Origin: Pantoea sp.
GTDB taxonomy: Bacteria > Pseudomonadota > Gammaproteobacteria > Enterobacterales > Enterobacteriaceae
Direction of reading: 5' to 3'
Length of the DNA stretch: 64,000 nt
Assembly: GCF_028283705.1 (NCBI RefSeq)
Contig: NZ_JAPWKD010000011.1
Coordinates: 496,001 to 560,000, forward strand
Positions 53,728-62,054 of the stretch are shown one piece after another. The position numbers and the translations under genes were made by a program. Numbering within the stretch: the stretch's first letter is position 1; the number at the start of each line of letters is the position of its first letter. The notes beneath the pieces were generated by a model, which had not been told where the DNA came from, searched no databases, and saw nothing but the letters and a program-made list of their open reading frames with translations.

Positions 53728-55264
53728 ATGGAAAGCACACTTAAGCGTTTCAGGGTTATTACTCTCGCGGGCTGCATGATGTCGCTATTTGCCAGCGCCT
53801 CTGCGTTTGCCAGCCAACTGGTTATTATGCAGAACGAACCGCCACGCAGCATGGATCCGGGTAATCAGACTGCCACCTTTACCGGTACGGTGCTGGACCC
53901 GATGTATGAAGGCCTGACGCGACTGGGTGATGATGGCAAGGCAGTTCCGGCGCTGGCGCTCTCCTGGAGTAGCGATGCCAGCGGGCTGAACTGGACTTTT
54001 AAACTGCGTCCCAATGTAAAATTCCATGATGGCACGCCCTTTAACGCCGATGCAGTGGTGGAAAACTTTCAACGCCATCTCGATACCAAACGCGGCCTGG
54101 CCGCCAGCGGTAAAATCCGCACCTTTGTTCAGGACGTGAAGAAAAAAGACGATCTGACGGTGGAATTTCAGCTGAAAAAAATAAACCCGGCATTTTTGAC
54201 GGTACTGGCGTCGGGGCCAGGATTAATGGTCAGCCCCAAAGCGGATAAAGATGGCAGCATCAATAATAAAGCGGATGGCACCGGGCCTTATAAGCTGGTG
54301 CAATATAAATCCGGCGAATACGTGCTGGAACAAAAGAACGCGGATTACTGGGGTAAATCATCCGGGCCGGATGAAATAAAATGGACGTGGAGCAGTGAGC
54401 CTTCGGTGATGAATATGGCGCTGCAATCCGGCCAGGTCGATATTATTAACCCCGTGCCACCACAATTCGCCGGCATTGTTAAAAAACAATCCCAACATCA
54501 ATCTGAAACAATCGCCGGGTGCGGCGGTGTTCTGGGTTGATCTTAATACGCAAAGTAAAGCGTTGAGCGATGTCCGCGTGCGTCAGGCGCTGAACTTCGC
54601 CACCGATCAGCAGGCGCTGAGCAAAGCAGTGATGTTTGGTTATGCCCAGCCCGCCAACTCGGCGCTGGCACCGGTTGATGTGAACTACGATAAAAGCCTG
54701 CATGACTATCCCTTTGATCTGCAAAAAGCTAAAGACCTGCTGAAAGCGGCGGGTTATGCCGATGGCTTTGCCATGTCGATTGCGGTGCAGGCACCGGATG
54801 CACGCACTGCGCAGGTATTGCAGGGCATGTGGAGCAAAATTGGCGTGAAGCTGAATGTGCGCCAGATGGAAAGTGGTGTCTGGACCAAAGCGGCCTTCGC
54901 TGATGCAAAAGAGAAAGCTTCGCAGGGCACTGATGCGGTGCTGGCTTCATGGTCATCCGGCCTGTACGGTTCTGACCTGCAACTGCGACCGCTGTACCAC
55001 ACCAGCAGCTTCGCTCCGGGTGGCGCCAACCTTGGTTTCTTTAGCGATAAGCAAACCGATGATCTGATCGATACCGCCGCCTCCACCATGGATGATGCCA
55101 AACGCAAAGCACTCTACTTCGACACGCAGAAACGCATCAGCGCGCTGGCACCGCAGGTGCTGCTGTTCTACCAGGATGACCTGTATGCAGCGCGGAAAAA
55201 TATCAGCGGCGTGACCATGCAGCCGGGTGGTCAGTTAGTGGTGCGGGATGCCGTCAAAAAATAA
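53728..55264 (+). pseudogene. Peptide-binding protein gene broken by a frameshift
   Basis: ATG 53728 follows GAGGG and gives a signal peptide (LFASASAFA). Family 5 binding-protein sequence continues (PRSMDPGNQTATFTGTVLDPM, LRPNVKFHDGTPFNADAVVENF) to PVPPQFAGIVKKQ. At the run of six A (54481-54486) the frame is lost and stops at 54540. The remaining half, from NNPNINLKQSPGAAVFWVDL to VVRDAVKK at 55264, is intact in the next frame. Removing one A restores one protein of about 512 residues. Either a recent mutation or a base-calling error in the homopolymer explains this. The downstream permeases are intact. Confidence 0.85.
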
Positions 55265-55279
55265 CCCAGGCGAGTTGCT

Positions 55280-56200
55280 ATGAAAGCGTATGTCGCGAAA
55301 AAGGTGCTTTCACTGCCGTTGATTATATTCGGGGTGTCCATCATCGTTTTTATCGCCATCCGTGCGCTGCCGGGCGATCCGGCACGCCTGATGGCGGGGC
55401 CGGAAGCACCGCAGGAAGCGGTGGATAACATGCGTATCCGTCTGGGTCTTGACCAGCCACTGCCGCTGCAATATGTGAAGTTTGCAGCGGAAGCGCTGCA
55501 CGGCAATCTGGGGATGTCGTTGCAGTCGCAACGTCCCGTCATCAGCGAGATCAGTGAACGGCTGCCTTATACCTTATCGTTGGCGGCACTGGCTTACCTG
55601 CTGGCGATAGCTATTGGCGTACCCGCCGGGATGACCGGGGCGATTTATCGCCAGCGCATTCCGGATCAGGTGGTGATGGTGCTGACCATTGCCGGAGCGT
55701 CGATTGCCAACTTCTGGCTGGCGCTGCTGGCGATGAACTATTTTGCGGTACAACTCGGCTGGCTACCGCTGCTGGGAGCCGATTCGTGGCGTAATTACAT
55801 CATGCCCACCGTGACGCTGGCGATTTTGCCGATGGCGATGATCGCCCGCATGACGCGTTCCAGCATGCTGGATGTATTAAGTCAGGACTACATTCGCACC
55901 GCCAGGGCTAAGGGGTTGTCGGCGCGCAGCATCCACTGGAAACACGCGTTACGCAACGCCCTGATCCCCATTGTGACCATTGTGGCGCTGAATTTCGGCA
56001 GCCTGATTGGCGGTGCGGTTGTGACGGAATCGGTGTTCAACTGGCCGGGCATTGGTCGTTTGCTGGTGGATTCGGTGCGCTATCGTGACTACCCGGTGAT
56101 TCAGGGTGTCACCCTGGTGGCCGTCACCGGTGTGGTGCTGATGAATCTGGTGGGGGAAATTCTCATCGGCTTGCTGAATCCAAAAATAAGGTTCGACTGA
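55280..56200 (+). CDS. Peptide ABC transporter permease (DppB/GsiC type)
   Basis: A 306-residue permease: RALPGDPARLMAGPEAPQEAVDNMR and LGLDQPLPLQYVKFAAEALHGNLGMS near the N-terminus, and the EAA loop YIRTARAKGLSARSIHWKHALRNALIP. The stop overlaps the next gene's ATG. It belongs to the divergent peptide-type locus whose ATPase is at 49161-50945. Confidence 0.92.
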   Translation: MKAYVAKKVLSLPLIIFGVSIIVFIAIRALPGDPARLMAGPEAPQEAVDNMRIRLGLDQPLPLQYVKFAAEALHGNLGMSLQSQRPVISEISERLPYTLSLAALAYLLAIAIGVPAGMTGAIYRQRIPDQVVMVLTIAGASIANFWLALLAMNYFAVQLGWLPLLGADSWRNYIMPTVTLAILPMAMIARMTRSSMLDVLSQDYIRTARAKGLSARSIHWKHALRNALIPIVTIVALNFGSLIGGAVVTESVFNWPGIGRLLVDSVRYRDYPVIQGVTLVAVTGVVLMNLVGEILIGLLNPKIRFD

Positions 56201-57066
56201 TGAACAGCATCGAAACTTCCCTGGTGTCGCGCCGATCGCGCAGCAGGCAGCTGTTGCGTTTCCTGGCGGCATATCCGTCGATTGCCATTGGCGGTGGATT
56301 GGTGCTGCTGGTGGTGCTGGCGGCACTGCTGGCCCCGCTGATTACCCATTGGGACCCGATCGAACAGGATTTACTGAATACCTTACAGGCACCCTCCGCC
56401 GCGCACTGGTTTGGCACTGACGATTATGGCCGTGATATCTTCGCGCGCGTGATTTATGGGGCGCGTATCTCGTTATTTGAAGTGTGCCTGAGCGTGGCGA
56501 TTTCGATGGTGATTGGCATTCCGCTCGGTATCATTTCGGGTCTGGCGGGGCGCAAAATCGACGCGGCGATCATGTGGATGATGGACGTGATTTTTGCCTT
56601 TCCGGGTATCGTACTGGCGATTCTGATTGTCAGTGTACTCGGCGAAGGGCTGACCAATATGCTGATCGCCATCTCGTTATTCTCCATCCCGGTTTATGCC
56701 CGTCTCAGCCGCAATCTGACGCTGGGGCTGAAAAATATGGAGTACATCGAAGCGGCGCATATGCTGGGGGTACGTTATCCGCGCATTATCACCCACTATA
56801 TTTTGCGCAACGCGATCGGTCCACTGATTGTGCAATCGACCCTGACGGCTGGTGCGGTGGTGTTGTCGGCTGCCAGCCTGTCATTCCTCGGGCTGGGGGT
56901 GCAGCCCCCGATGCCGGAGTGGGGCACTATGATGAGCGATGGACGCAACTTCCTCGGACTCAACATTTACGTCTCCCTTTTCCCTGGCCTGGCCATTCTG
57001 ATTACCGTACTTGGCTTTAACGTGCTGGGTGACGGCTTACGCGATGTGATGGATAAGCGTTTATGA
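56200..57066 (+). CDS. Peptide ABC transporter permease (DppC/GsiD type)
   Basis: A 288-residue permease with HWFGTDDYGRDIFARVIYGARISL after the first helix and the EAA loop IEAAHMLGVRYPRIITHYILRNAIGP. It partners the preceding permease. Its last codons overlap the ROK kinase start by four bases (ATGA). Confidence 0.92.
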   Translation: MNSIETSLVSRRSRSRQLLRFLAAYPSIAIGGGLVLLVVLAALLAPLITHWDPIEQDLLNTLQAPSAAHWFGTDDYGRDIFARVIYGARISLFEVCLSVAISMVIGIPLGIISGLAGRKIDAAIMWMMDVIFAFPGIVLAILIVSVLGEGLTNMLIAISLFSIPVYARLSRNLTLGLKNMEYIEAAHMLGVRYPRIITHYILRNAIGPLIVQSTLTAGAVVLSAASLSFLGLGVQPPMPEWGTMMSDGRNFLGLNIYVSLFPGLAILITVLGFNVLGDGLRDVMDKRL

Positions 57067-58046
57067 ATACACAGCAACCTGCGGTGATCTGTTTCGATTT
57101 AGGTGGTTCATTTATCAAATTGGGGATGGTGACGAGCAACGGTGAATTGGCTTTGCTCGGGCAGGAAAACATGCCAACCACGTCCTGGCCGGAGTTCACG
57201 CGGTTAATCCGAACGATGATCGACCAGCATCAGCAGCATTTTAGCGCCAGCAGCCCGGTAGCGATTTCCACCGCCGGGATTGTGGCACCCAATAGCGGTG
57301 AGATCTTTGCCAGCAATATTCCGGCCTTCCATCAACGCAACCTGGCACGAGAACTGGCTGACGAACTACAACGTGAAGTGATCGTCCATAACGATGCGGA
57401 CTGCTTTGCTTATGCCGAAGCGCTGGCCGGGGCGGGGCGGGGTCACAGGGTGGTGTTTGGCGCGATCCTCGGTTCTGGCGTCGGCGGCGGCCTGGTGGCG
57501 AATGGCCGCATTATCATCGGGCAAAATGGGTTAACCGGCGAATGGGGGCATGGCCCGATCACACTGACGGAAGTTGAGATTGACGGTGAATGGCGACGCC
57601 TGCCACGCCAGTTCTGTCCGTGTGGACAACGGGGCTGCCTCGATAGCTACGGTGGTGCGCGTGGCATGGAAAATCTGCATCGCACTTTGCATAATGAATC
57701 CGTCAGCAGCCTCGACATTATTGCGCGCTGGCAACGTCAGGAGGCACTGGCCGGACAAACCATCAGCGCCTGGCTACAGTTGGTCAGCCAGCCGCTGGCG
57801 TACTGCATCAATCTCACCGGGGCTTCAGTGGTGGTGGTGGGTGGCGGCCTGGCTTCGGTGTCACCTCTGATCGCGGCGCTGGATGCGGCGGTGCAAGGTT
57901 ATGTGTTACGCCGCAGTGCTCAGCCATTAGTGGTGCCGGGAGCTTTTGCCCATCATGGTGGTATGCTCGGAGCAGCATTGCTGGCTGGAGAAGCGGTGTC
58001 TAAAGATATCTCTTTGGATCCTGAAGCTGGCTCAGCACCGCGGTGA
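57063..58046 (+). CDS. ROK family sugar kinase
   Basis: A 327-residue protein without a DNA-binding domain: ATP-binding CFDLGGSFIKLGMV at the start, VHNDADCFAYAEAL with the catalytic Asp, GAILGSGVGGGLV, EWGHGPI and the zinc motif CPCGQRGCLDSYGG. It is probably an amino-sugar or hexose kinase. Its place behind peptide-type permeases suggests that the imported compound carries a sugar, for instance a glycopeptide or muropeptide, which is inference. Its last 47 bases overlap the convergent toxin gene. Confidence 0.88.
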   Translation: MNTQQPAVICFDLGGSFIKLGMVTSNGELALLGQENMPTTSWPEFTRLIRTMIDQHQQHFSASSPVAISTAGIVAPNSGEIFASNIPAFHQRNLARELADELQREVIVHNDADCFAYAEALAGAGRGHRVVFGAILGSGVGGGLVANGRIIIGQNGLTGEWGHGPITLTEVEIDGEWRRLPRQFCPCGQRGCLDSYGGARGMENLHRTLHNESVSSLDIIARWQRQEALAGQTISAWLQLVSQPLAYCINLTGASVVVVGGGLASVSPLIAALDAAVQGYVLRRSAQPLVVPGAFAHHGGMLGAALLAGEAVSKDISLDPEAGSAPR

Positions 58047-58287
58047 TCGCAATACCATTTGGGATCACACGATAAAAAATGATGTGTTTGCCACAAGGAA
58101 AACTGCGTGCATCGGCGCGTATTTCTTCGCGTTCGATGCCCAGTTGCGGAGATCTTTCCAGTGTTTTCATAGCGAGCTGGAGTTGCAAAATATACTCTAT
58201 AGCCTTTGCCTTACCCCATTTGTTAACCGTGTAGCGACGAATGTCGCTAATATCCTGCTGCGCTTCCTGCGATAGGATCAGCGTCAT
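58000..58287 (-). CDS. ParE/RelE-family toxin
   Basis: A 95-residue protein with the ParE pattern: LSQEAQQDISDIRRYTVNKWG, AIEYILQLQLAMKTLERSPQLG and the C-terminal SFPCGKHIIFYRVIPNGIAITAVL. ParE toxins poison gyrase, whereas RelE types cut mRNA; the RRYTVNKWG start favours ParE. It overlaps the antitoxin by four bases and, unusually, the 3' end of the convergent ROK kinase by 47 bases. Confidence 0.88.
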   Translation of the reverse strand: MTLILSQEAQQDISDIRRYTVNKWGKAKAIEYILQLQLAMKTLERSPQLGIEREEIRADARSFPCGKHIIFYRVIPNGIAITAVLSQLQDPKRYL

Positions 58288-58547
58288 TCGTCATCAAACT
58301 CTTTCATCAGTTGGTTAAAGAATTGATCACCCTCCATTGAGCGACCATTCGCAATATCGGCTTCAGCGCGAGCCAGTTTTTCGCGTAGCATCTGTAGCTT
58401 CAATGTCTCTATCTGATCATATTCCTCAGCGGACATAACGACAGCCACACGCTTGCCATGTTTACTGATCTCAACAGGTTCACGTTGTGCTTTCATAAGC
58501 AACTCGCCAAATTGAGTTTTAGCTACCTGAGCGGTAATGGTTTCCAT
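58284..58547 (-). CDS. Phd/YefM-type antitoxin
   Basis: An 87-residue protein from ATG 58547 (AAGGT six bases upstream). METITAQVAKTQFGELLMKAQREPVEISKHGKRVAVVMSAEEYDQI is the Phd/YefM DNA-binding fold; the acidic C-terminus (GDQFFNQLMKEFDDE) should bind the toxin. The antitoxin-first order with a four-base overlap is standard for type II systems, and the pair is likely autoregulated. Confidence 0.9.
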   Translation of the reverse strand: METITAQVAKTQFGELLMKAQREPVEISKHGKRVAVVMSAEEYDQIETLKLQMLREKLARAEADIANGRSMEGDQFFNQLMKEFDDE

Positions 58548-58636
58548 AACGCACCTTTTAATCAAAATGGTCAGAATGATTAATATAGCCAGACCACGGA
58601 TAAACCTCCAGCCTAAGCTGGCGATAAAATGTGCCG

Positions 58637-59512
58637 CTACGCCAGCTTCTGTTGCAAAAACGCCATAAACACCCGGTTGACCTCGCTGCGCTGGCGATGC
58701 TGCGGATAGAGCGCATTCAGGCTGAGCGAGGAGGGGTGCCAGTCATCCAGCACGGTGATCAGGTCACCACTGGCGAGGGCGGGGGCAACGATAAATTCCG
58801 GTAGCAGGATCAACCCCAGCCCGGCAATTGCTGCATCGCGCAGCATTTCACCGTTATTGCTGACCATCGGCCCCTGCACGTTAATCACCTCACGTTTTTC
58901 CCCCTGAAAGAGCTCCCAGCCGGTCTGGCTTTCGCGACCGTAGCGCAGGCAGGCATGATCCAGCAAATCTTCGGGGCGACGCGGGGCATCGGCCCCTTGC
59001 AGGTAGCTGGGGCTGGCGCAGATCACCCGGCGGAACTCCCCCAGTTTTTTGGCGATCAGCGTTGAGTCGGGCAATGTGCCGATACGAATCGCCATATCGA
59101 AGCCTTCGCCAATCATATCGACATAACGGTCCGCCAGTTCGACCTGGAATTGCAGCGCCGGATGCAGGCTGAGAAATTCAGCGATAAACGGCGACAGATG
59201 ACTGATGCCGAACGACATCGGCACGCTGAGACGAAAACTGCCCTGTAAAACCTGGCGGCGTCCTGACACGGCCAACTCTGCCTCCTGCACATCATCAAGA
59301 ATGCGCTGTGCATGGCGGGCAAACAGTTGGCCGTTATCCGTCACTGACAACTTACGCGTGTTGCGATTGAGCAGGCGTGCGCCGAGTGTTTCTTCCAGCG
59401 CGGCGATGCGGCGGCTGACATATTGTTTGGAAAGCAGCAGCTGTTCTGCGGCGGCGGTGAAGTTGCCGGCTTTAATCACGGCGACATAAATGCGGAGGTC
59501 GTCTATCTGCAT
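58637..59512 (-). CDS. LysR family transcriptional regulator (YhaJ-like)
   Basis: About 291 residues from ATG 59512 (a GTG at 59521 is also possible). N-terminal helix-turn-helix: DLRIYVAVIKAGNFTAAAEQLLLSKQYVSRRIAALEETLGARL; then the LysR effector domain with FRLSVPMSFGISHLSPFIAEFL. It is divergent from a pirin gene, the same arrangement as E. coli yhaJ-yhaK, so it likely controls that gene. Confidence 0.9.
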   Translation of the reverse strand: MQIDDLRIYVAVIKAGNFTAAAEQLLLSKQYVSRRIAALEETLGARLLNRNTRKLSVTDNGQLFARHAQRILDDVQEAELAVSGRRQVLQGSFRLSVPMSFGISHLSPFIAEFLSLHPALQFQVELADRYVDMIGEGFDMAIRIGTLPDSTLIAKKLGEFRRVICASPSYLQGADAPRRPEDLLDHACLRYGRESQTGWELFQGEKREVINVQGPMVSNNGEMLRDAAIAGLGLILLPEFIVAPALASGDLITVLDDWHPSSLSLNALYPQHRQRSEVNRVFMAFLQQKLA

Positions 59513-59635
59513 ATTGTCCACTTATTGGTGACGGTCATTGTCAATGCAACACATTGTTGGGCGATTCAGTTTACGTATACTGAGTCACATCAGGAAGCAA
59601 TATCGTCTTCCGCCAACAAATTTGAGGAGCAGACC

Positions 59636-60361
59636 ATGATTGAACAAAGACTGTCAGCCCAGCGTGGCCTCGGTGACCACGGCTGGTTGAACTCACGCCA
59701 CACGTTTTCTTTTGCCAACTACTGGGATCCGAAACAAACCGGTTTCTCCGATTTGCTGGTGATTAACGATGACCGTGTTGCGCCGGGACGGGGTTTTGGT
59801 GCTCATCCGCACAGCAACATGGAGATCATCTCCTATGTGCTGGAAGGGGCGCTGGAGCATAAAGATTCCATGGGCACCGGTTCGGTGATTGTCCCCGGTG
59901 ATGTGCAGCTGATGAGTGCCGGAAGCGGCGTAACGCACAGCGAGTTTAACCACTCGAAAGCGGACAACGTCCATTTCCTGCAAATCTGGATCGTTCCGGC
60001 AGAACGCGGCACGCAGCCAGGTTACCAGCAGGTATCGGTGGCAGAAAGCGACAAACGTGGTCAGCTGCGTCTGATTGTTTCACCGCAGGGTGATGAAGGT
60101 TCACTGAGTGTGCGTCAGGATATCCGAATCTATGCCGGATTGTTTAACGGCGCAGAGCAGCAGACCTTTACGCTGGATGCCGATCGCTACGCTTACATCC
60201 ATGTGGCACGCGGCAGCATTGAAGTGAACGGTGTGGTGTTCAACGAAGGTGACGGTGCGCGTGTACGTAACGAAACCGCGCTGCAATTCGCCAACGGTAA
60301 AGACGCGGAAGTGCTGTTGTTTGACCTGCGTCCGCTGGAAGTAAATCATCCGCAGCGTTAA
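59636..60361 (+). CDS. yhaK: Pirin family protein (YhaK-like bicupin)
   Basis: ATG at 59636 follows GAGGAGC. The 241 residues begin MIEQRLSAQRGLGDHGWLNSRH and contain the pirin motif GFGAHPHSNMEIISYVLEGALEHKDSMG, with the metal-binding histidines and glutamate, then VQLMSAGSGVTHSEFNHS. Relatives such as YhaK and YhhW are cytosolic cupins with redox-sensing or quercetinase-like activity. A terminator hairpin follows. Confidence 0.92.
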   Translation: MIEQRLSAQRGLGDHGWLNSRHTFSFANYWDPKQTGFSDLLVINDDRVAPGRGFGAHPHSNMEIISYVLEGALEHKDSMGTGSVIVPGDVQLMSAGSGVTHSEFNHSKADNVHFLQIWIVPAERGTQPGYQQVSVAESDKRGQLRLIVSPQGDEGSLSVRQDIRIYAGLFNGAEQQTFTLDADRYAYIHVARGSIEVNGVVFNEGDGARVRNETALQFANGKDAEVLLFDLRPLEVNHPQR

Positions 60362-60370
60362 TAAGTAGAA

Positions 60371-60396
60371 AAGGGGAGGCATGAGTGCCTCCCTTT
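60371..60396 (+). terminator. Terminator of the pirin gene
   Basis: GGGAGGCA and TGCCTCCC form a perfect eight-base stem with a four-base loop (TGAG), extended by flanking A-U pairs and ending in TTT. It lies ten bases after the stop codon. Confidence 0.7.
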
Positions 60397-60442
60397 AGTG
60401 GTAGCAGCAAATCCATTACTATCCCCGCGACTTCCTGCCCTT

Positions 60443-60523
60443 TCACGGGCGTAAGACACACCACAAAATAATCACGCCAAATACGCACACCAGGATGGCG
60501 GAAATCACTGAATCAGCACACAT
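60443..60523 (-). CDS. 26-residue hydrophobic small membrane protein
   Basis: The frame MCADSVISAILVCVFGVIIL-WCVLRP starts at ATG 60523, five bases after AGGAA. Residues 6-23 form one continuous membrane-spanning helix with a short polar N-terminus and a basic C-terminus, the layout of known enterobacterial single-helix small proteins. It is in an otherwise empty 560-base interval between the pirin terminator and the thi promoter. I do not recognise a named family. Confidence 0.6.
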   Translation of the reverse strand: MCADSVISAILVCVFGVIILWCVLRP

Positions 60524-60649
60524 AATTTTCCTGCCAGACGTTGTTTTATTAATCCAGATCTCAAGAGCATACCAGGCAATCGTGGAGAAAAGCGCATGAT
60601 GCTGAAACAGGAGATTTTGAAAGGTTAGGCTTTGTTGCGGTGCTGATGC

Positions 60650-60678
60650 TTGACGAATTCAGACGACTACAATACAAA
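60650..60678 (+). promoter_or_regulatory. Predicted sigma-70 promoter of the thi operon
   Basis: TTGACG (60650-60655) and TACAAA (60673-60678) are separated by 17 bases. The start of transcription would fall near 60685, exactly where the riboswitch aptamer begins. Confidence 0.55.
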
Positions 60679-60683
60679 TAGAC

Positions 60684-60790
60684 GCGTCGGGGGAGTCTCG
60701 CCAGAGAGACTGAGAGGCTAAAAGCGCATTGCGCGGCTTAGCGACCCTTTGAACCTGACCCAGTTGATACTGGCGTAGGAAGACTGACAA
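60684..60790 (+). promoter_or_regulatory. TPP riboswitch (THI element)
   Basis: The conserved THI-box parts are all present in order: GGGGGAGTCTC, CTGAGA (60710-60715), ACCCTTTGAACCTGA (60744-60758) and CAGTTGATACTGGCGTAGGAA (60761-60781). It binds thiamine pyrophosphate and precedes thiO-thiS-thiG-thiF, so high TPP should switch the operon off. A hairpin GACA-A-CCTGC/GCAGG-C-TGTC follows at 60786-60808. No strong U-tract terminator is seen, so control is probably at translation. Confidence 0.93.
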
Positions 60791-60863
60791 CCTGCATCGC
60801 AGGCTGTCTGGCAGCGGGGCGTTTCCGTGCAACGTATGCTATTTCCCTTCTCCTGTATCCGGG

Positions 60864-60883
60864 TCTCAGTGCAATGACTGAGA
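60864..60883 (+). promoter_or_regulatory. Ribosome-site-sequestering hairpin of the riboswitch
   Basis: TCTCAGT (60864-60870) pairs with ACTGAGA (60877-60883), hiding the GAGAGG ribosome site of the leader frame at 60891. The same ACTGAGA occurs in the aptamer (60709-60715), so the TCTCAGT arm could alternatively pair there when TPP is absent. Confidence 0.6.
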
Positions 60884-60890
60884 GGCCGAT

Positions 60891-60929
60891 ATGCAATCTC
60901 CTGTTTCTTTTCCGGAATATCCGTTTTGA
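60891..60929 (+). CDS. 12-residue leader peptide before thiO
   Basis: MQSPVSFPEYPF is preceded by GAGAGG at five-base spacing and ends with TGA 60927-60929, which overlaps the thiO start codon as TTGA. Because thiO starts with a weak TTG and poor ribosome site, translation of this leader probably delivers ribosomes to thiO. Confidence 0.5.
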   Translation: MQSPVSFPEYPF

Positions 60930-61870
60930 GTCGCTGGTCGGTGATTGGCGGCGGTGTGACGGGCCTGTGCGTGGCGACCCTGTTAGCGGAACGCGGTGAG
61001 CAGATCGAAGTGATTGTCGATGCAAACCGTACTCCGGCATCCTGGTTCGCGGGCGGTATGCTTGCGCCCTGGTGTGAAGCCGAAAGTGCGCCGCGTGCGG
61101 TGATTGATCTTGGTCAGCATGCTGCTGCTTGGTGGCAGAAACGGGTCAGCAGCGTCGAACATCAGGGGACGCTGGTGGTGGCACCCGTGCGTGATAGCCA
61201 GGAGCTGAACCGTTTTGCCCGCATGACGGAACAGCATCAATGGGTGGATCCGGCCGCAGTGGAACCGGCACTGGCCGGTCGTTTCGCGCGGGGTTTATTT
61301 TTCTCCCAGGAAGCCCATCTTGATCCGCGTCTGGCGCTGGCTGAGATGCGTGAAAAATTACAGCAGCGAGGGGTGACGTTCCACAGCGACAAAGCCTCCG
61401 GGCAAGTGATTGATTGCCGCGGCATCCACGCTGCCTCTGAGCTGCCGCGTCTGCGCGCGGTACGCGGTGAAATGCTGATTTTGCACAGCGATGAGGTGCA
61501 GTTCTCACGCCCGATTCGTCTGCTGCATCCGCGTTTTCCCTGCTATCTGGTGCCCCGCCGTGGCGGCCATTTTATGCTCGGTGCCACTATGGTGGAGAGC
61601 CATGATACCAGCGCCATCAGCGCACGTGCCATGATGGAACTCCTCAGTGCGGCTTATACCCTTCATCCGGCGTTAGCCGAAGCCCGCATTATCGAAAACG
61701 CCAGCGGTCTGCGCCCGGCGTATCCGGCCAATCTGCCGGAAATCCACTATCAAAATGACACTTTTTATCTGAACGGCATGTATCGCCATGGTTTCCTGCT
61801 GGCACCGCTGATGGCGGAACAGCTGATGCAGCGTCTGTCTGAGGAACATCGTTATGAAAATTCAGCTTAA
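60926..61870 (+). CDS. thiO: Glycine oxidase ThiO (FAD-dependent)
   Basis: A 314-residue FAD oxidoreductase starting at TTG 60926; no ATG or GTG is available in frame upstream. It begins SRWSVIGGGVTGLCVATLLAERG (FAD motif), then NRTPASWFAGGMLAPWCEAE, and ends with ENASGLRPAYPANLPEIHY and YLNGMYRHGFLLAP. It oxidises glycine to dehydroglycine for thiazole synthesis, replacing the oxygen-sensitive ThiH of E. coli. It is the first gene after the TPP riboswitch and overlaps thiS by 17 bases. Confidence 0.9.
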   Translation: MSRWSVIGGGVTGLCVATLLAERGEQIEVIVDANRTPASWFAGGMLAPWCEAESAPRAVIDLGQHAAAWWQKRVSSVEHQGTLVVAPVRDSQELNRFARMTEQHQWVDPAAVEPALAGRFARGLFFSQEAHLDPRLALAEMREKLQQRGVTFHSDKASGQVIDCRGIHAASELPRLRAVRGEMLILHSDEVQFSRPIRLLHPRFPCYLVPRRGGHFMLGATMVESHDTSAISARAMMELLSAAYTLHPALAEARIIENASGLRPAYPANLPEIHYQNDTFYLNGMYRHGFLLAPLMAEQLMQRLSEEHRYENSA

Positions 61871-62051
61871 TGGTCGCCAGGTGCTGACTGCCGCCAGCAC
61901 CCTTAGCGAGTTGCTACGTGAGCAGCAAATTGATGCTGCCTGCGTCGCCACGGCATTTAACGGCATGTTTGTGCCCAGAACACAGTACGACAGCCAGCTG
62001 CTGGAAGAAGGATGTCAGCTGGAAGTGTTATCACCGATGCAGGGAGGCTAA
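61854..62051 (+). CDS. thiS: Sulfur carrier protein ThiS
   Basis: A 65-residue ubiquitin-like protein: MKIQLNGRQVLTAASTLSELL, CVATAFNGMFVPR and the essential C-terminal SPMQGG, where the last Gly is adenylated by ThiF and turned into a thiocarboxylate. It donates sulfur to ThiG for the thiazole ring. It overlaps thiO and is followed by thiG after three bases. Confidence 0.95.
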   Translation: MKIQLNGRQVLTAASTLSELLREQQIDAACVATAFNGMFVPRTQYDSQLLEEGCQLEVLSPMQGG

Positions 62052-62054
62052 ATC

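Noticed and set aside
54475..54490. Programmed -1 frameshift at an A AAA AAC type slippery site
   Set aside because: The reading frame places the six A as AAA AAA C, not A AAA AAC, and the second half of the gene needs a one-base skip forward, so an indel in the A run is simpler.
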